DNA from: JBHJGO01 sp050331715
GTDB lineage: Bacteria; Cyanobacteriota; Cyanobacteriia; Cyanobacteriales; Microcoleaceae
Length of the DNA: 63,064 bases
Reading direction: 5' to 3'
Assembly (NCBI GenBank): GCA_050331715.1
Contig: JBHJGO010000025.1
Span: forward strand, 1 to 63,064
Positions 34,563 to 43,697 of the stretch are shown here, in pieces. The position numbers were made by a program, and so were the translations under genes. Each line of letters starts with the position of its first letter. Position 1 is the stretch's first letter. The notes under the pieces were generated by a model. The model did no database searches and had not been told where the DNA came from. It saw only the letters and a list, made by a program, of their open reading frames with translations.

Positions 34563-35381
34563 ATTTGGCCCTTTAAACCCAGATATCGCAAGCAAATCGC
34601 TCGGATTGAAATTACAGGTGTGATCGCCAGTGAAACCCGTAAGCGGGTGCTAGAAGCACTAAAAACCATCAAAGAGCGGAAATACCCTGCTCTCCTATTG
34701 CGGATTGATAGCCCAGGGGGTACCGTTGCCGACTCCCAGGAAATCTACAGTGCCCTGAAGGAGTTACGCAAAGAGAAGGTCAAAACTGTGGCCAGCTTCG
34801 GTAATATTTCTGCTTCCGGTGGAGTCTACATTGGCATGGGAGCAGAACATATCGTGGCCAATCCCGGCACGATCACAGGCAGTATTGGGGTGATTCTGCG
34901 CGGCAATAACCTGGAACGCTTGCTGGAAAAGGTAGGCGTTTCCTTCAAGGTGATCAAATCAGGCCCCTACAAAGACATTTTGGCCTTTGACCGCGAACTG
35001 ACCGATCCGGAAAAGCAGATCCTCCAGGAACTAATCGATACCAGCTATCAGCAGTTCGTCTCAACGGTGGCGGAATCTCGATCTTTGGACGTTGACGCGG
35101 TGCGGAATTTTGCCGATGGTCGAATTTTTACCGGAGAGCAAGCTCTGGACTTAGGGGTGATTGACCGTTTGGGGACTGAAGAAGCAGCTCGGCGTTGGGC
35201 GGCAGAATTGGCAGGATTGAATCCGGACAAAGCGGAATGCGATACCTTGGAAAAGCCGAAGCCACTGATAGGTCGATTGCTCAGTAGTCAGGTAAATGCG
35301 TCGGGTCTGACCGCCGCCCAGAATTGGGTCGAGTTTGAGCTGGCCAATAGTGGAATGCCTCTGTGGCTATATCGCCCTTAA
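34560..35381 (+). CDS. sppA: signal peptide peptidase SppA (short form)
   Basis: A 273-residue serine protease of the short SppA type, which cleaves leftover signal peptides in the membrane. The Ser nucleophile is S86 in SASGGVYIG and the general-base lysine is K133 or K138 in IKSGPYKDI; RIDSPGGT (about 48-55) is the substrate-backbone motif. There is a weak hydrophobic N terminus but no clear membrane helix, so it may be peripheral. The start codon is inside the last unit of a 13-bp repeat array and no Shine-Dalgarno sequence is seen. Confidence 0.92.
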   Translation: MIWPFKPRYRKQIARIEITGVIASETRKRVLEALKTIKERKYPALLLRIDSPGGTVADSQEIYSALKELRKEKVKTVASFGNISASGGVYIGMGAEHIVANPGTITGSIGVILRGNNLERLLEKVGVSFKVIKSGPYKDILAFDRELTDPEKQILQELIDTSYQQFVSTVAESRSLDVDAVRNFADGRIFTGEQALDLGVIDRLGTEEAARRWAAELAGLNPDKAECDTLEKPKPLIGRLLSSQVNASGLTAAQNWVEFELANSGMPLWLYRP

Positions 35382-35471
35382 TAACTATCGACCAAATTGG
35401 TTCGGGGCGTAGAGTAAACTGGGATCGGGGTTGGAACATACTCCGGCTTGAGCATGATTGGAGGATATTTT

Positions 35472-35861
35472 GTGGAGTGGCGACTTCTAGCAATTCGTGG
35501 CGCGACAACGGCTTCAGAAAATTCAATTGAAGCGATTCGAGAGGCGGTACTAGAGTTGATTGAGGCTCTAGAGACCCGCAACCAACTGCATCCAGATCAA
35601 ATCGTCAGTATGACGTTTTCTGTGACACCTGACCTGGATGCAGTGTTCCCAGCGGCGATTGCTCGGGAACGTTCAACGTGGAACAATGTGCCATTGTTAG
35701 ACGTTCAGCAAATGTATGTCAAGGGCAGTCTGGAACGTTGTATCCGGTTTCTAGCCCACGTTAATTTCCCTGCCCATGATCAGGTCAGTCATCCCTATCT
35801 TCGGGGTGCGAAAACCTTGCGCCCTGACTTGAGCTTTGCACCTACAGGAATTTCCCTCTAG
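35472..35861 (+). CDS. aroH: chorismate mutase (AroH type)
   Basis: A 129-residue AroH-type mutase, converting chorismate to prephenate for Phe/Tyr synthesis. Conserved RAIRGATT-like start (LLAIRGATTASENS), the active-site VTPDLDAVFPA, LDVQQMYVKGSLERCIR and a C-terminal YLRGAKTLRPDL fit the trimeric family. GTG 35472 is chosen because GGAGG (35460-35464) is 7 bases before it; TTG and ATG codons upstream lack a ribosome site. Confidence 0.92.
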   Translation: MEWRLLAIRGATTASENSIEAIREAVLELIEALETRNQLHPDQIVSMTFSVTPDLDAVFPAAIARERSTWNNVPLLDVQQMYVKGSLERCIRFLAHVNFPAHDQVSHPYLRGAKTLRPDLSFAPTGISL

Positions 35862-36079
35862 AGGATTTCCGCAGGAAAGATGCCGATTGCAAAACTAAAA
35901 TAACGCCCGGTATCCGGGATAAATTCAGCGGGATCTGTATCAGGCAATTTGCAGCGGTTCCCAGCATGAATTTCTCGAATCAGATCCAGCGCTTGTAAAA
36001 GTCCTTGGTCACAACTGCACCCAGGTTTTTTTAACCACTCGTTATAGCCAAATTTATAGGTTACGATTTCGTACAGGGT
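35858..36079 (-). pseudogene. possible small gene or gene remnant downstream of the CDF exporter
   Basis: An open frame of about 73 codons on the minus strand, with a stop at 35858-35860. Its first half overlaps the end of the CDF gene. It reads TYKFGYNEWLKKPGCSCDQG, LDLIREIHAGNRCKLPDTDP, TGRYFSFAIGIFPAE. The composition is protein-like, but no ATG, GTG or TTG start is available after the upstream TGA, so it may be the tail of a lost gene. Three Cys (GCSCD, RCK) could bind a metal. I do not recognise it. Confidence 0.3.
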
Positions 36080-37014
36080 TCACCGTGGCAGTGATTGACT
36101 TCAATCAACACATGAGCAATTGTTGGAATATGGCCCAGAAGTTTTTTGTAGTGTTCTGGTGCTTGAGGATAATGTGTAACTAATGAAATTGTTGCGGCTA
36201 AGCGATCCTGATTGAGATACCAAACATGCAAGTCAGCAACGCGATTGTCTGCATCGGCTTCAACCGCTGAAATGATATCCAGTTTTGTCTGATTGTCAGT
36301 ATACCCATCCAGCAAAATCGAACTGGTATCCCTGACTAAACCGTAGGCCCATTTCGTGATTACGCCTGCACCCACCACACCCATCAATGCATCCATCCAA
36401 ACCCAGCCTAAAAGTTTCCCTGCAAACAAAGCAACAATTGCAAAAACAGAAGTTAGGGCATCTGCTAAGACATGAAAATAAGCTGCACGCAGATTTTGAT
36501 CCTGATTAAGATGATGATGCTCTCGATCAGAGTGATGGTCATGATGGTCATGATGACCATGGTGGTCTTGCAATAACCAAGCACTAACCAAATTGACAAT
36601 TAATCCAAGAATGGCAACACCAATTGCCTCATTAAACTGAATGCTTTGGGGTTGAAAAAAGCGTTCGATGGATTCGAGTGCCATAAGAAAAGCAATCACT
36701 GCAAGCGCAACAGCACTGGCAAACCCACCCAAAACACTAACTTTCCCAGTCCCAAATGTGTATTTGGGGTCAGTTGCATGACTGCGAGCATATTGATAGG
36801 CAAAGATTGTAATTCCAAAGGCTGCAACATGGGTTGCCATATGCCATCCATCTGCAAGCAAAGCCATTGAACCAAAAATTGTACCCGCTACAATTTCAAC
36901 TACCATCGTAAGGGCCGTCAGCGACATAACGATCCAGGTATTTTTCTCAGCATGACTCTGACCACCAGAAAAGTCGTGAGAATGTTGCCATTGTCTAAGA
37001 ATATGAATATGCAT
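36061..37014 (-). CDS. cation diffusion facilitator, DmeF-like metal exporter
   Basis: A 317-residue CDF-family exporter with six membrane segments. Metal-site motifs are DGWHMATH in helix 2 and HVLADALTS in helix 5. A His-rich cytoplasmic loop (HHGHHDHHDHH) separates segments 4 and 5, and the C-terminal cytoplasmic domain ends in HCHGEPC. The N terminus also has several His. It exports divalent metal such as Co, Ni or Zn by proton exchange; the family pattern is nearest to DmeF (Co/Ni). No metal regulator is nearby. Confidence 0.9.
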   Translation of the reverse strand: MHIHILRQWQHSHDFSGGQSHAEKNTWIVMSLTALTMVVEIVAGTIFGSMALLADGWHMATHVAAFGITIFAYQYARSHATDPKYTFGTGKVSVLGGFASAVALAVIAFLMALESIERFFQPQSIQFNEAIGVAILGLIVNLVSAWLLQDHHGHHDHHDHHSDREHHHLNQDQNLRAAYFHVLADALTSVFAIVALFAGKLLGWVWMDALMGVVGAGVITKWAYGLVRDTSSILLDGYTDNQTKLDIISAVEADADNRVADLHVWYLNQDRLAATISLVTHYPQAPEHYKKLLGHIPTIAHVLIEVNHCHGEPCTKS

Positions 37015-37200
37015 AGGAATTCCAGACCCTATCGGTTCAAGTAGATATCTTTAGTCGTGCATCAATATTACTATTGAAGCTTAATCCAGCGAAACCCAGC
37101 CTTCTCCATCTCAAGGTTTATTCTATTAGCAAAAGGTTGCAATAACCTCCAGGTCAAATTTACCCCTACTTCCACCAAGGTGAGAAATCGGTCGGGTTCC

Positions 37201-37223
37201 GGATTCCCGCGTAAGCGGGAATA
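37201..37223. repeat. short REP-like palindrome
   Basis: GGATTCCCGCGTAAGCGGGAATA, i.e. ATTCCCGC-GTAA-GCGGGAAT, the palindromic core related to the repeats at 16471 and 25318. It lies between the CDF and gatC genes. Confidence 0.6.
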
Positions 37224-37257
37224 ACAGTTGGTTAGATAGACTGTATATTTCATACCC

Positions 37258-37548
37258 CTAGGATTCACTCAGAATTCGGGGCACTCGGAAATAGTCTCCG
37301 TCCTGTTCTGGAGCACGGCCAAGAATTTCATCCCGATCAACATTTGCCTCCAGTTGATCGGAACGAGTTACGTTACTCATGTCAATGGCTCGCGTTGTAG
37401 GAGCGACGTTTTCTGTATCCAGTTCGCCTAACTGCTCAAAGTACTCTAAGATACTGCCCAATTCAGTAGTGAAACTTTCTTCTTCTTCCGGGGTCAGGGC
37501 TAGACGGGCCAGATGAGCCACCTTGTGAACTTGTTCTCGATCCAACAT
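37258..37548 (-). CDS. gatC: Asp/Glu-tRNA amidotransferase subunit C
   Basis: A 96-residue GatC, the small linker subunit of the GatCAB amidotransferase that converts Glu-tRNAGln to Gln-tRNAGln. Starting at ATG 37548 (MLDREQVHKVAHLARLALTPEEE) gives the standard N terminus and length; upstream Met codons would add residues not in the family. The tail ends with the conserved RAPEQDGDYFRVPRIL. gatA and gatB are not adjacent. Confidence 0.93.
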   Translation of the reverse strand: MLDREQVHKVAHLARLALTPEEEESFTTELGSILEYFEQLGELDTENVAPTTRAIDMSNVTRSDQLEANVDRDEILGRAPEQDGDYFRVPRILSES

Positions 37549-37658
37549 ATTTCTATAACATTTCTCAACTACAGTTGACATCTGCCTGAATTTTCGACCC
37601 ATATCTGTGCAGGTCTAGCTTCATGGGGAAAGACATCAATGGTAGCAATTCTACAAGC

Positions 37659-39815
37659 TTAAAATCCATAATTAATACTGAAATACAAGCCATCGTCCTG
37701 AATGTTATCGCCTCGGTCATCCAGATCAACGATGGGATAGCCATAATCCACCCGGATATTCATGCCCTCAATCGGTTCCCACAGCAACCCCAAACCGACC
37801 CCAGCCAGAAAGCTTTGCCCAAAAATTTGGTTGGGATTGTCTTCGTGATTCCAGACTGCCCCCAGATCAACGATGGGAGCCAGTTGAAGCTTGGGCTGAT
37901 CCTCATCATCCCGTAGTAATGTAATTCGATCCTCAATTGAGACCCGAAAACCGTTGTCCCCTGCTCGAACATTCTGGCGATACCCCCGCAGAGATAATGC
38001 TCCACCGATCACAAATTGTTGTGAAGGAAACAGCGGATCGGCGGACAATTGTAAATCCCCTTGCAGAATCAATAAGTGATCATCTCCCAAGCGCTGCACT
38101 CGCTGTACCTGGCCCAACCAACTGAAAAATTGAGCATTTGGATCTTGGGCATTGTTTGTTCCTCCAAACAGCCCCGTTCCCAGACTGAACTGTGACTGCA
38201 AAAACCAGGCTCCATCGCGATCGCGGCGTAGATAATCCTGGCCAAACTTGAATACACTGGTACGGGTTGTACCATCACTATCCGGGCCAGATCCAAAACT
38301 AAACCCCTCTTCATCCAAAAAGGTCTGACTCTGCTGATAGGCAAACCCCGCAGACAGGGCAAATTCTTCTCTCGGTGTCCGAATCAAGGGCTGACGGAAA
38401 CTCAATTCGTAGCGCTGGGATTTTCCCTCAATATTGAGTGGGTCGAAGGTGTCTTCAATAATTCGGTTGCGATAGGGGGGAATCCGAATTTGAATTGTCC
38501 CGTTCATTGGATTGACCGGAATGCTGTAGAAGAAGTCGATTACATCCGATTCTCCGTCTGAGATCAGCCGCGTTGTGTTGTAGGACAAGAAGAAAATATC
38601 TCCATTCCCAGTCAAGTTCAAATGCCGTAGGCTGATACCAATTCGTTCTGAGCCAATGCTCGGCGGAGAATAGTTGTCAATATTAAACCCGATCCGAAAA
38701 GCATCGGCCTCCGTCACCCGCACGATCAGAATGCTTTTCCCCTCTTCCGTCCCCGCTCGAATACTGGCCTCGACGTTGTCAAACAGGGGATTGATTCGCA
38801 GTAATCGAAGTTGATCTTCTAGTTTTGCTGTACTGAGAGGTTGATCGGCTCCCAGCATGATGCGATCACGGATATAGTTCTGATTTACCCGCTGAGTACC
38901 TTCCACATCAATGCGTTCCAGGCTACCTTCGATCACCCGAATCTGCACCACTCCATTCTCAACCGTTTGCTCCGGAATAATTGCCCGTGAGGTGATGAAG
39001 CCCTGATCCAGGTAGATTTCTGTAATCTGATCCGCAACTTCCTGCAATTCTCGCAACGTAACCGAACGACCTTCTAGCGGGCTCACCAAAGCATCAATTT
39101 CCTCTGGCCCCAGAATGCTACTACCCACCACATCCACCTGTTCAATCGGAATCGGTACTCCTGAATCTAAATCGGGCTGAGTCGGTTCGGGAATTTCTCG
39201 CTCCAAATCGGGGGAGTCTTCGGGCGGAGCAGGTCGCGGTGGAGGAGTTGGGATGAGTCGATCCTGGTTTGGATCAGGTCGAGGATCAACTGGGCCTGGG
39301 TTCTGAGCCAGAATTTTGCAGAGAATCAATTGGCAATCTGCTGCGGGAATTAACTGACCTTGTTCTGGAGAGACGGTCTGAGAAGACTGTTCTGCAATTA
39401 GAGATTGATTGAATGTCAGCGACTCAGCAGCCGATTCAGAGGAAGAGGATTCAGCAGAAAACTGTTCAAGAGCGAGGTGTTTCAGTTCAAGCTCTTGTGG
39501 GCTGGATTGAAATAGTGAAGCCCAACTTTTCTGGGAAGCATTGGCGTTGGGTTTCGTTGCCTCAAGCCAACCTACTTTTACAACGGTCGATTCTGATACT
39601 TTGGGAGTGACTTGAGCAGAACTATTAACAGGAGTATCGGAAGATTTCCCCTGACTGAGAGACTTGGGGGCTATTGCGACAGTTAGCAGAACGGAACTCA
39701 CCATCACAAACGCAGATTTTAACCCCAACCCCAGACAAGAATCAGGATAGGTAATTTCTGCTTGATCTATCTGCCAACTCCTCACAAACTGTTCCCTCAA
39801 ACGTTTTGCTTCCAT
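37659..39815 (-). CDS. TpsB/FhaC-type outer-membrane transporter (ShlB/FhaC/HecB family)
   Basis: An outer-membrane protein of about 718 residues. A long N-terminal stretch with a signal-like hydrophobic segment (FVMVSSVLLTVAIAP) and a Pro-rich linker (about residues 180-240) precedes two POTRA-like domains (LEGRSVTLRELQEVADQITE, VIEGSLERIDVEGTQRVN) and a 16-strand beta barrel ending in YFSINYGF with the terminal Phe expected for BAM recognition. Family members export two-partner-secretion adhesins or haemolysins; no TpsA partner is in view, so an Omp85-like role remains possible. ATG 39815 is preferred over the TTG at 39884. Confidence 0.85.
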   Translation of the reverse strand: MEAKRLREQFVRSWQIDQAEITYPDSCLGLGLKSAFVMVSSVLLTVAIAPKSLSQGKSSDTPVNSSAQVTPKVSESTVVKVGWLEATKPNANASQKSWASLFQSSPQELELKHLALEQFSAESSSSESAAESLTFNQSLIAEQSSQTVSPEQGQLIPAADCQLILCKILAQNPGPVDPRPDPNQDRLIPTPPPRPAPPEDSPDLEREIPEPTQPDLDSGVPIPIEQVDVVGSSILGPEEIDALVSPLEGRSVTLRELQEVADQITEIYLDQGFITSRAIIPEQTVENGVVQIRVIEGSLERIDVEGTQRVNQNYIRDRIMLGADQPLSTAKLEDQLRLLRINPLFDNVEASIRAGTEEGKSILIVRVTEADAFRIGFNIDNYSPPSIGSERIGISLRHLNLTGNGDIFFLSYNTTRLISDGESDVIDFFYSIPVNPMNGTIQIRIPPYRNRIIEDTFDPLNIEGKSQRYELSFRQPLIRTPREEFALSAGFAYQQSQTFLDEEGFSFGSGPDSDGTTRTSVFKFGQDYLRRDRDGAWFLQSQFSLGTGLFGGTNNAQDPNAQFFSWLGQVQRVQRLGDDHLLILQGDLQLSADPLFPSQQFVIGGALSLRGYRQNVRAGDNGFRVSIEDRITLLRDDEDQPKLQLAPIVDLGAVWNHEDNPNQIFGQSFLAGVGLGLLWEPIEGMNIRVDYGYPIVDLDDRGDNIQDDGLYFSINYGF

Positions 39816-39985
39816 CGACGCGCTAGATAAAACCCTACCCCGAAGTATACCTGTCAGCTCATCTATCACGTCAATTTTGGTCAAAAATAACCAAAATTTA
39901 TCCGTATACCTCGAAGCCGCAGAGTTACTCGGTGTAAATGATTCTAGATAGGCTGATCCTCCCTGCTATGATCACCTCAATCCAG

Positions 39986-40990
39986 CTACTCTACCTGAAC
40001 AGGCTCAGAAAACTTAGGTGGATCTTGACCGGCTCTAACTTCTGTAATGGGTTCCACTAAAAAAACTAATTTCAGCTCTCTTTCCAATTCCTCAGATAGA
40101 AAGGTTTGCACCAGGCGCACTTGCTTCGGTGTGATAGGTTCATCCGCTCGCACTCTCAAATAAACCTCAATCGGATCATCTGTCCAGAGGATATCCGTTC
40201 CCAATAACTCAACCCGTCGCCCTGTGTAGGTTTCCTCCTGAAAAATACGCTTTAACGTCGATTCTAAGTTTGCCTGATAAAGCAACTGAATCAAACTAAT
40301 ACCCAGCGGAATAACGAGGACTCCAGTCAGTAAAGACGCCCAACCCAAAGCTCGGTTTGCACGCACATAGCCCGCCACCACAAAAACTATCATACAAGCC
40401 AGGGTAATTCCAAGTAGATTCGTCCAGTAGAGCAGCAAGGCCCCATAGCTCTCATCAAAAAAATTTTGAGATACAGTTAATCCAACCACACACAGGGGCG
40501 GCATCAGGGCCACAGCAATCGCTGTTCCAGCCACCGCATCGTTGATGCCAGGACGAATCTTGGAGAAGCCACTCAGCCCCCCGGCAACAACAGCGATCGC
40601 CAGATCTGCCAATGTTGGTTCAGTGCGGGCAATCACCTCCGAGCCAAAGTTCTGTAACCCTACAAATTTACCTAAACCCGTCGAAATCGCTAGCGCAACC
40701 AAGGTTGCTGCCACTAAAGTCACAATGCTGCGTCGAAAGAGAACTGTATCACCTGCCAAAGCACCAAAGGCCAATCCTCGTAATGGCAACATCAGGGGAG
40801 CAACTAACATGGCTCCGATAATCACAGCAGCACTGTTCGTCAGGAGTCCAAGCGTGGCAATCAGACAGGAAGTCACCACCAGGGTCATAAAGTTAGAACT
40901 GAGGCGAGAATCAGCCATCAGTTCTTGACGGACTTCGATAATGGCATGGGCGTCAGCATGTTTTCTCATGGGAAGCAAAGGACTCAACAT
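39986..40990 (-). CDS. DUF389 membrane protein (TIGR00341 type)
   Basis: About 334 residues from ATG 40990 with roughly six membrane helices; the core carries NSAAVIIGAMLVAPLMLPL, GLAFGALAGD, and GDTVLFRRS. Role unknown; the family is found in many bacteria. A TTG 72 bases upstream would add 24 residues largely encoded by a 12-bp tandem repeat, so I prefer the ATG; 12 is a multiple of three, so the frame would survive changes in copy number if it is translated. The C-terminal quarter is soluble and acidic. Confidence 0.8.
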   Translation of the reverse strand: MLSPLLPMRKHADAHAIIEVRQELMADSRLSSNFMTLVVTSCLIATLGLLTNSAAVIIGAMLVAPLMLPLRGLAFGALAGDTVLFRRSIVTLVAATLVALAISTGLGKFVGLQNFGSEVIARTEPTLADLAIAVVAGGLSGFSKIRPGINDAVAGTAIAVALMPPLCVVGLTVSQNFFDESYGALLLYWTNLLGITLACMIVFVVAGYVRANRALGWASLLTGVLVIPLGISLIQLLYQANLESTLKRIFQEETYTGRRVELLGTDILWTDDPIEVYLRVRADEPITPKQVRLVQTFLSEELERELKLVFLVEPITEVRAGQDPPKFSEPVQVE

Positions 40991-41026
40991 TCTGAAAAGT
41001 AGATTGAAAAGTAGATTGAAAAGCAG
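40991..41026. repeat. 12-bp tandem repeat at the DUF389 gene start
   Basis: Three copies of ATTGAAAAGTAG-like sequence, the first slightly diverged (TCTGAAAAGTAG), immediately upstream of the ATG of the DUF389 gene. Unit length 12 bp. No Shine-Dalgarno sequence is apparent. The rest of 41063-41217 shows nothing. Confidence 0.7.
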
Positions 41027-41217
41027 AACGACGGGTGAGAGTTTCAAATCAACCTTAAGCAAAGGGTCTAGAACACGATGTCAGCCAACAGTGCCACTCG
41101 TCGTTACATCAAATCTACAGCGCTTCTAGCACCGCTGAACTATGAGAGACGGCGTATCGTGTACCGTCCCCAGTCTGTGCCCCATGCGCTCCAAGATGAC
41201 ATATTCCTCGTTTACAT

Positions 41218-41928
41218 CTAGCGCAAATCAATTCGTCGATATCGATAGGGAGCATTTTCAGCCCCCCAAACCTGATTTCCTGCTTGATCAAAGCCTCGAT
41301 CTAAGGTCTCCATGCCTTCAGACCGAAGAATAATCTGATTTGTCACTCGAACTGCCCCCCTGTAGTTCGCTGGACACCCGCCTACCTGGGTCTGGCCAAC
41401 ATATTCTGTTTCAGCTTGTTCCAAGAAAACACTACAGCGATAATTTCCAAGCGACTGCCGCTGGACAATCCTGAGATCTTCGGGTTGACCACAAAAATTA
41501 ACCCAGGCTGCAGGCTTTGTAGGGATATAGGTGGCTGCTTCTACTTGGTTGCCATCTTGACTCGGAGAGAGGACTAGAAAGCGTTGACGATAGGGAGCAG
41601 CAAGATCATCAGTCAGTGCCTGTTCCTGATAGAGAAAGATCATCGGACTTGGCTCTGTCACCTGATTTTCTCCGGGGACTTCCACTTTGCAGGTCACTAT
41701 TCTTACAGTTGGACTTTCAGAATCAGGGGTAGGAGGTAGAGAGGTTTCCATGACTCCTGTCAGATAGTAAGCAACTTCTTCCACCTGTTGTTGAATGGTG
41801 GGTTTGCTTGAGAGGCATCCAGCAAGAGAAAAACATAAAGCAATTCTTGTTCCCCCCCAGAATGTCTGCTGAATCCGTTTCCAGATGGACTGGGCTAAGG
41901 TCTGATTAGATGAAATAAGTCTGCTCAA
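41218..41928 (-). CDS. CpcT/CpeT-like protein with a lipoprotein signal
   Basis: A 236-residue protein with a lipobox (SLAGC, about residues 33-37), so probably a lipoprotein. The mature part resembles CpcT/CpeT bilin lyases: LYQEQALTDDLAAPYRQRFL, GCPANYRGAVRVTN, SEGMETLDRGFDQAGNQVWG and PYRYRRIDL match the family in order. Cytosolic CpcT attaches phycocyanobilin to phycocyanin; a lipoprotein form would not meet its target, so it is unlikely to be a normal lyase. Four Cys in the mature part could form disulfides outside the cytoplasm. Confidence 0.65.
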   Translation of the reverse strand: MSRLISSNQTLAQSIWKRIQQTFWGGTRIALCFSLAGCLSSKPTIQQQVEEVAYYLTGVMETSLPPTPDSESPTVRIVTCKVEVPGENQVTEPSPMIFLYQEQALTDDLAAPYRQRFLVLSPSQDGNQVEAATYIPTKPAAWVNFCGQPEDLRIVQRQSLGNYRCSVFLEQAETEYVGQTQVGGCPANYRGAVRVTNQIILRSEGMETLDRGFDQAGNQVWGAENAPYRYRRIDLR

Positions 41929-42072
41929 GGTTTATTCCATTAATTATCGGTTTGTAAATCTATCTCGTGAAACCGGAGCACCCGCTTAGCAGAATTTGTC
42001 ACTATAGGATCAGTATCAATGCGTGTCCTACATTCAATTTTAGAAACTTGATAGGGTTCTAAGTACTAAGTT

Positions 42073-43062
42073 ATGCCAACTTACAGTGGAATTTCCAGTG
42101 AAGCGTTTCGCCATCCCCTGGATCAGCAAGCAGAAGCCTCACTGCGTAGTGTGCCGGGCTTTGATCTCGTTGCCAGTAGATTTATGGAGTTCATCTACGA
42201 GCGACCCCAATATGTTTATTTGATGGGCAACAGCATTCAGGTTGGGCCCAGGCAATACCCTACATTGCATCGATTATTTCAAAGCTGTGTCCGCGATTTG
42301 GATCTTTCACCGATACCGGCCCTATTTGTTGCCCAGAGTCCCGAGGTGAATAGTTACTCCTTTGGACAGGAGCAGCCCTGTGTGGTGGTGAATACTGGAT
42401 TGCTCGATCTAGTCAATCAAGCAGAGTTGCGGGCTGTGCTGGCCCATGAGTTGGGTCACGTGAAATGTGGTCACTCCGTATTGAGTCAGATGGCGATTTG
42501 GACAATGAATATGGCCTCTGCAATTGGGGAGATGACCTTTGGCCTGGGAAATTTAGTCAGTAGCGGATTGGTCTATGCTTTCTATGAATGGCGGCGCAAA
42601 GCTGAACTCTCAGCAGACCGGGCAGCGTTGCTAGTGACCGATGATCTGCCCTGTGTGATTCGTTCCATGATGCAGATCGCAGGCATGGGTCAGCAATATG
42701 CCGACGAATGTAGTCTTGAAGAATTTGTCCAACAGTCGGAAGCGTATCATGCGCTGGATCAAGATGGTCTAAATCAGGTCTATAAGTTTCTGCTCTTCAA
42801 CGGCGGTCAGGGAACCATGCTCAGTCATCCCTTTCCGGTAGAACGGGTTCGCTATCTACGGGAGTGGGCCGCTTCAGAGGAATATCAGCAAATTCTACGG
42901 GGAAATTATTTGCGTTCCCAAGATATCCCCTCCCCTGAACCATCGACCCATTCCCATACTTCAACCACTGCCTCAACCCCCCAGGCAGACGCTCTGCGGC
43001 AACAAATCGAGGAACTCCAGCAACAAATCGATCAAATCAAGTCAGGCAAAGAAATCCAGTAA
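42073..43062 (+). CDS. M48 family metalloprotease
   Basis: A 329-residue peptidase with an intact zinc motif H125-E-L-G-H129 (AHELGHVKCGHS) and the third ligand Glu in RRKAELSADRAALL. It has a weak hydrophobic stretch after the motif (MAIWTMNMASAIGEMTFGLG), typical of membrane-associated M48 enzymes. The C terminus is a Ser/Thr-rich spacer and a Gln-rich coiled coil. This contrasts with the degenerate M48 domain at 891. A DUF4359 gene follows 28 bp downstream, so co-transcription is likely. Confidence 0.92.
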   Translation: MPTYSGISSEAFRHPLDQQAEASLRSVPGFDLVASRFMEFIYERPQYVYLMGNSIQVGPRQYPTLHRLFQSCVRDLDLSPIPALFVAQSPEVNSYSFGQEQPCVVVNTGLLDLVNQAELRAVLAHELGHVKCGHSVLSQMAIWTMNMASAIGEMTFGLGNLVSSGLVYAFYEWRRKAELSADRAALLVTDDLPCVIRSMMQIAGMGQQYADECSLEEFVQQSEAYHALDQDGLNQVYKFLLFNGGQGTMLSHPFPVERVRYLREWAASEEYQQILRGNYLRSQDIPSPEPSTHSHTSTTASTPQADALRQQIEELQQQIDQIKSGKEIQ

Positions 43063-43090
43063 AATTAAACAAAGTCACAACACACAAAAG

Positions 43091-43540
43091 ATGGTAGATG
43101 TCTCCAACTCCGATAACATGAAGCCCGAAAAGTCCCCATCCAAGCTAGGTGGCTGTCTCGGCAAGGCTGCAATTGTCCTGGCAATTCTAGCGGGAACAAT
43201 GGTTTTCACGAATCCTTCCCGCCAGGATTATTTGAATTACGCCTCTTCAAAGTTAGCCAAAGAAGTCAAGCAAAATATCTGTAAGGAATCCCAGGTTCCT
43301 CAAATTCTCAGTGAACTCTCTGAATCTTTAGTGAATCTCTGTAGCTCAGTTGTGACCAATCAGCGCGACGCAATAGAAGGATATCTCGACCGGTATACTC
43401 AGCGCCAAAATGCCTATCTTCTCAGTCTTTACTCCACGGACGTGCTGGACAAGCGCTATCGAACGGTGGGCGCATTTGGTCATTTTCTGACCTTTTCTGC
43501 GGAGGAGTTGAAATCATCGGATGCTTCCTCTCAATCATGA
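43091..43540 (+). CDS. DUF4359 domain protein
   Basis: A 149-residue protein with one N-terminal membrane helix (AAIVLAILAGTMVFTNPS) and a mature part with YLNYASSKLAKEVK, Cys-containing QNICKES and NLCSS, and RTVGAFGHFLTFS, which are DUF4359 hallmarks common in cyanobacteria. Role unknown. It is 28 bp after the M48 gene on the same strand. Confidence 0.85.
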   Translation: MVDVSNSDNMKPEKSPSKLGGCLGKAAIVLAILAGTMVFTNPSRQDYLNYASSKLAKEVKQNICKESQVPQILSELSESLVNLCSSVVTNQRDAIEGYLDRYTQRQNAYLLSLYSTDVLDKRYRTVGAFGHFLTFSAEELKSSDASSQS

Positions 43541-43697
43541 GGGGGTTACTGAACCTGTCAAAGTGTAGTCCCTAGCACAAATGCACTCGAAAATAGCTTT
43601 AGTATTGAAAATTTAAGGACTTTTGCAAAAATTTACGTTAAACTTTTGATCATGTTCTTAGCGCTCCTGCTGTGATTGGATTCCCCCACCATTTGCC

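Noticed and set aside
37071..37268. 65-codon frame between the CDF gene and gatC
   Set aside because: It runs through a REP-like palindrome and overlaps the end of gatC.
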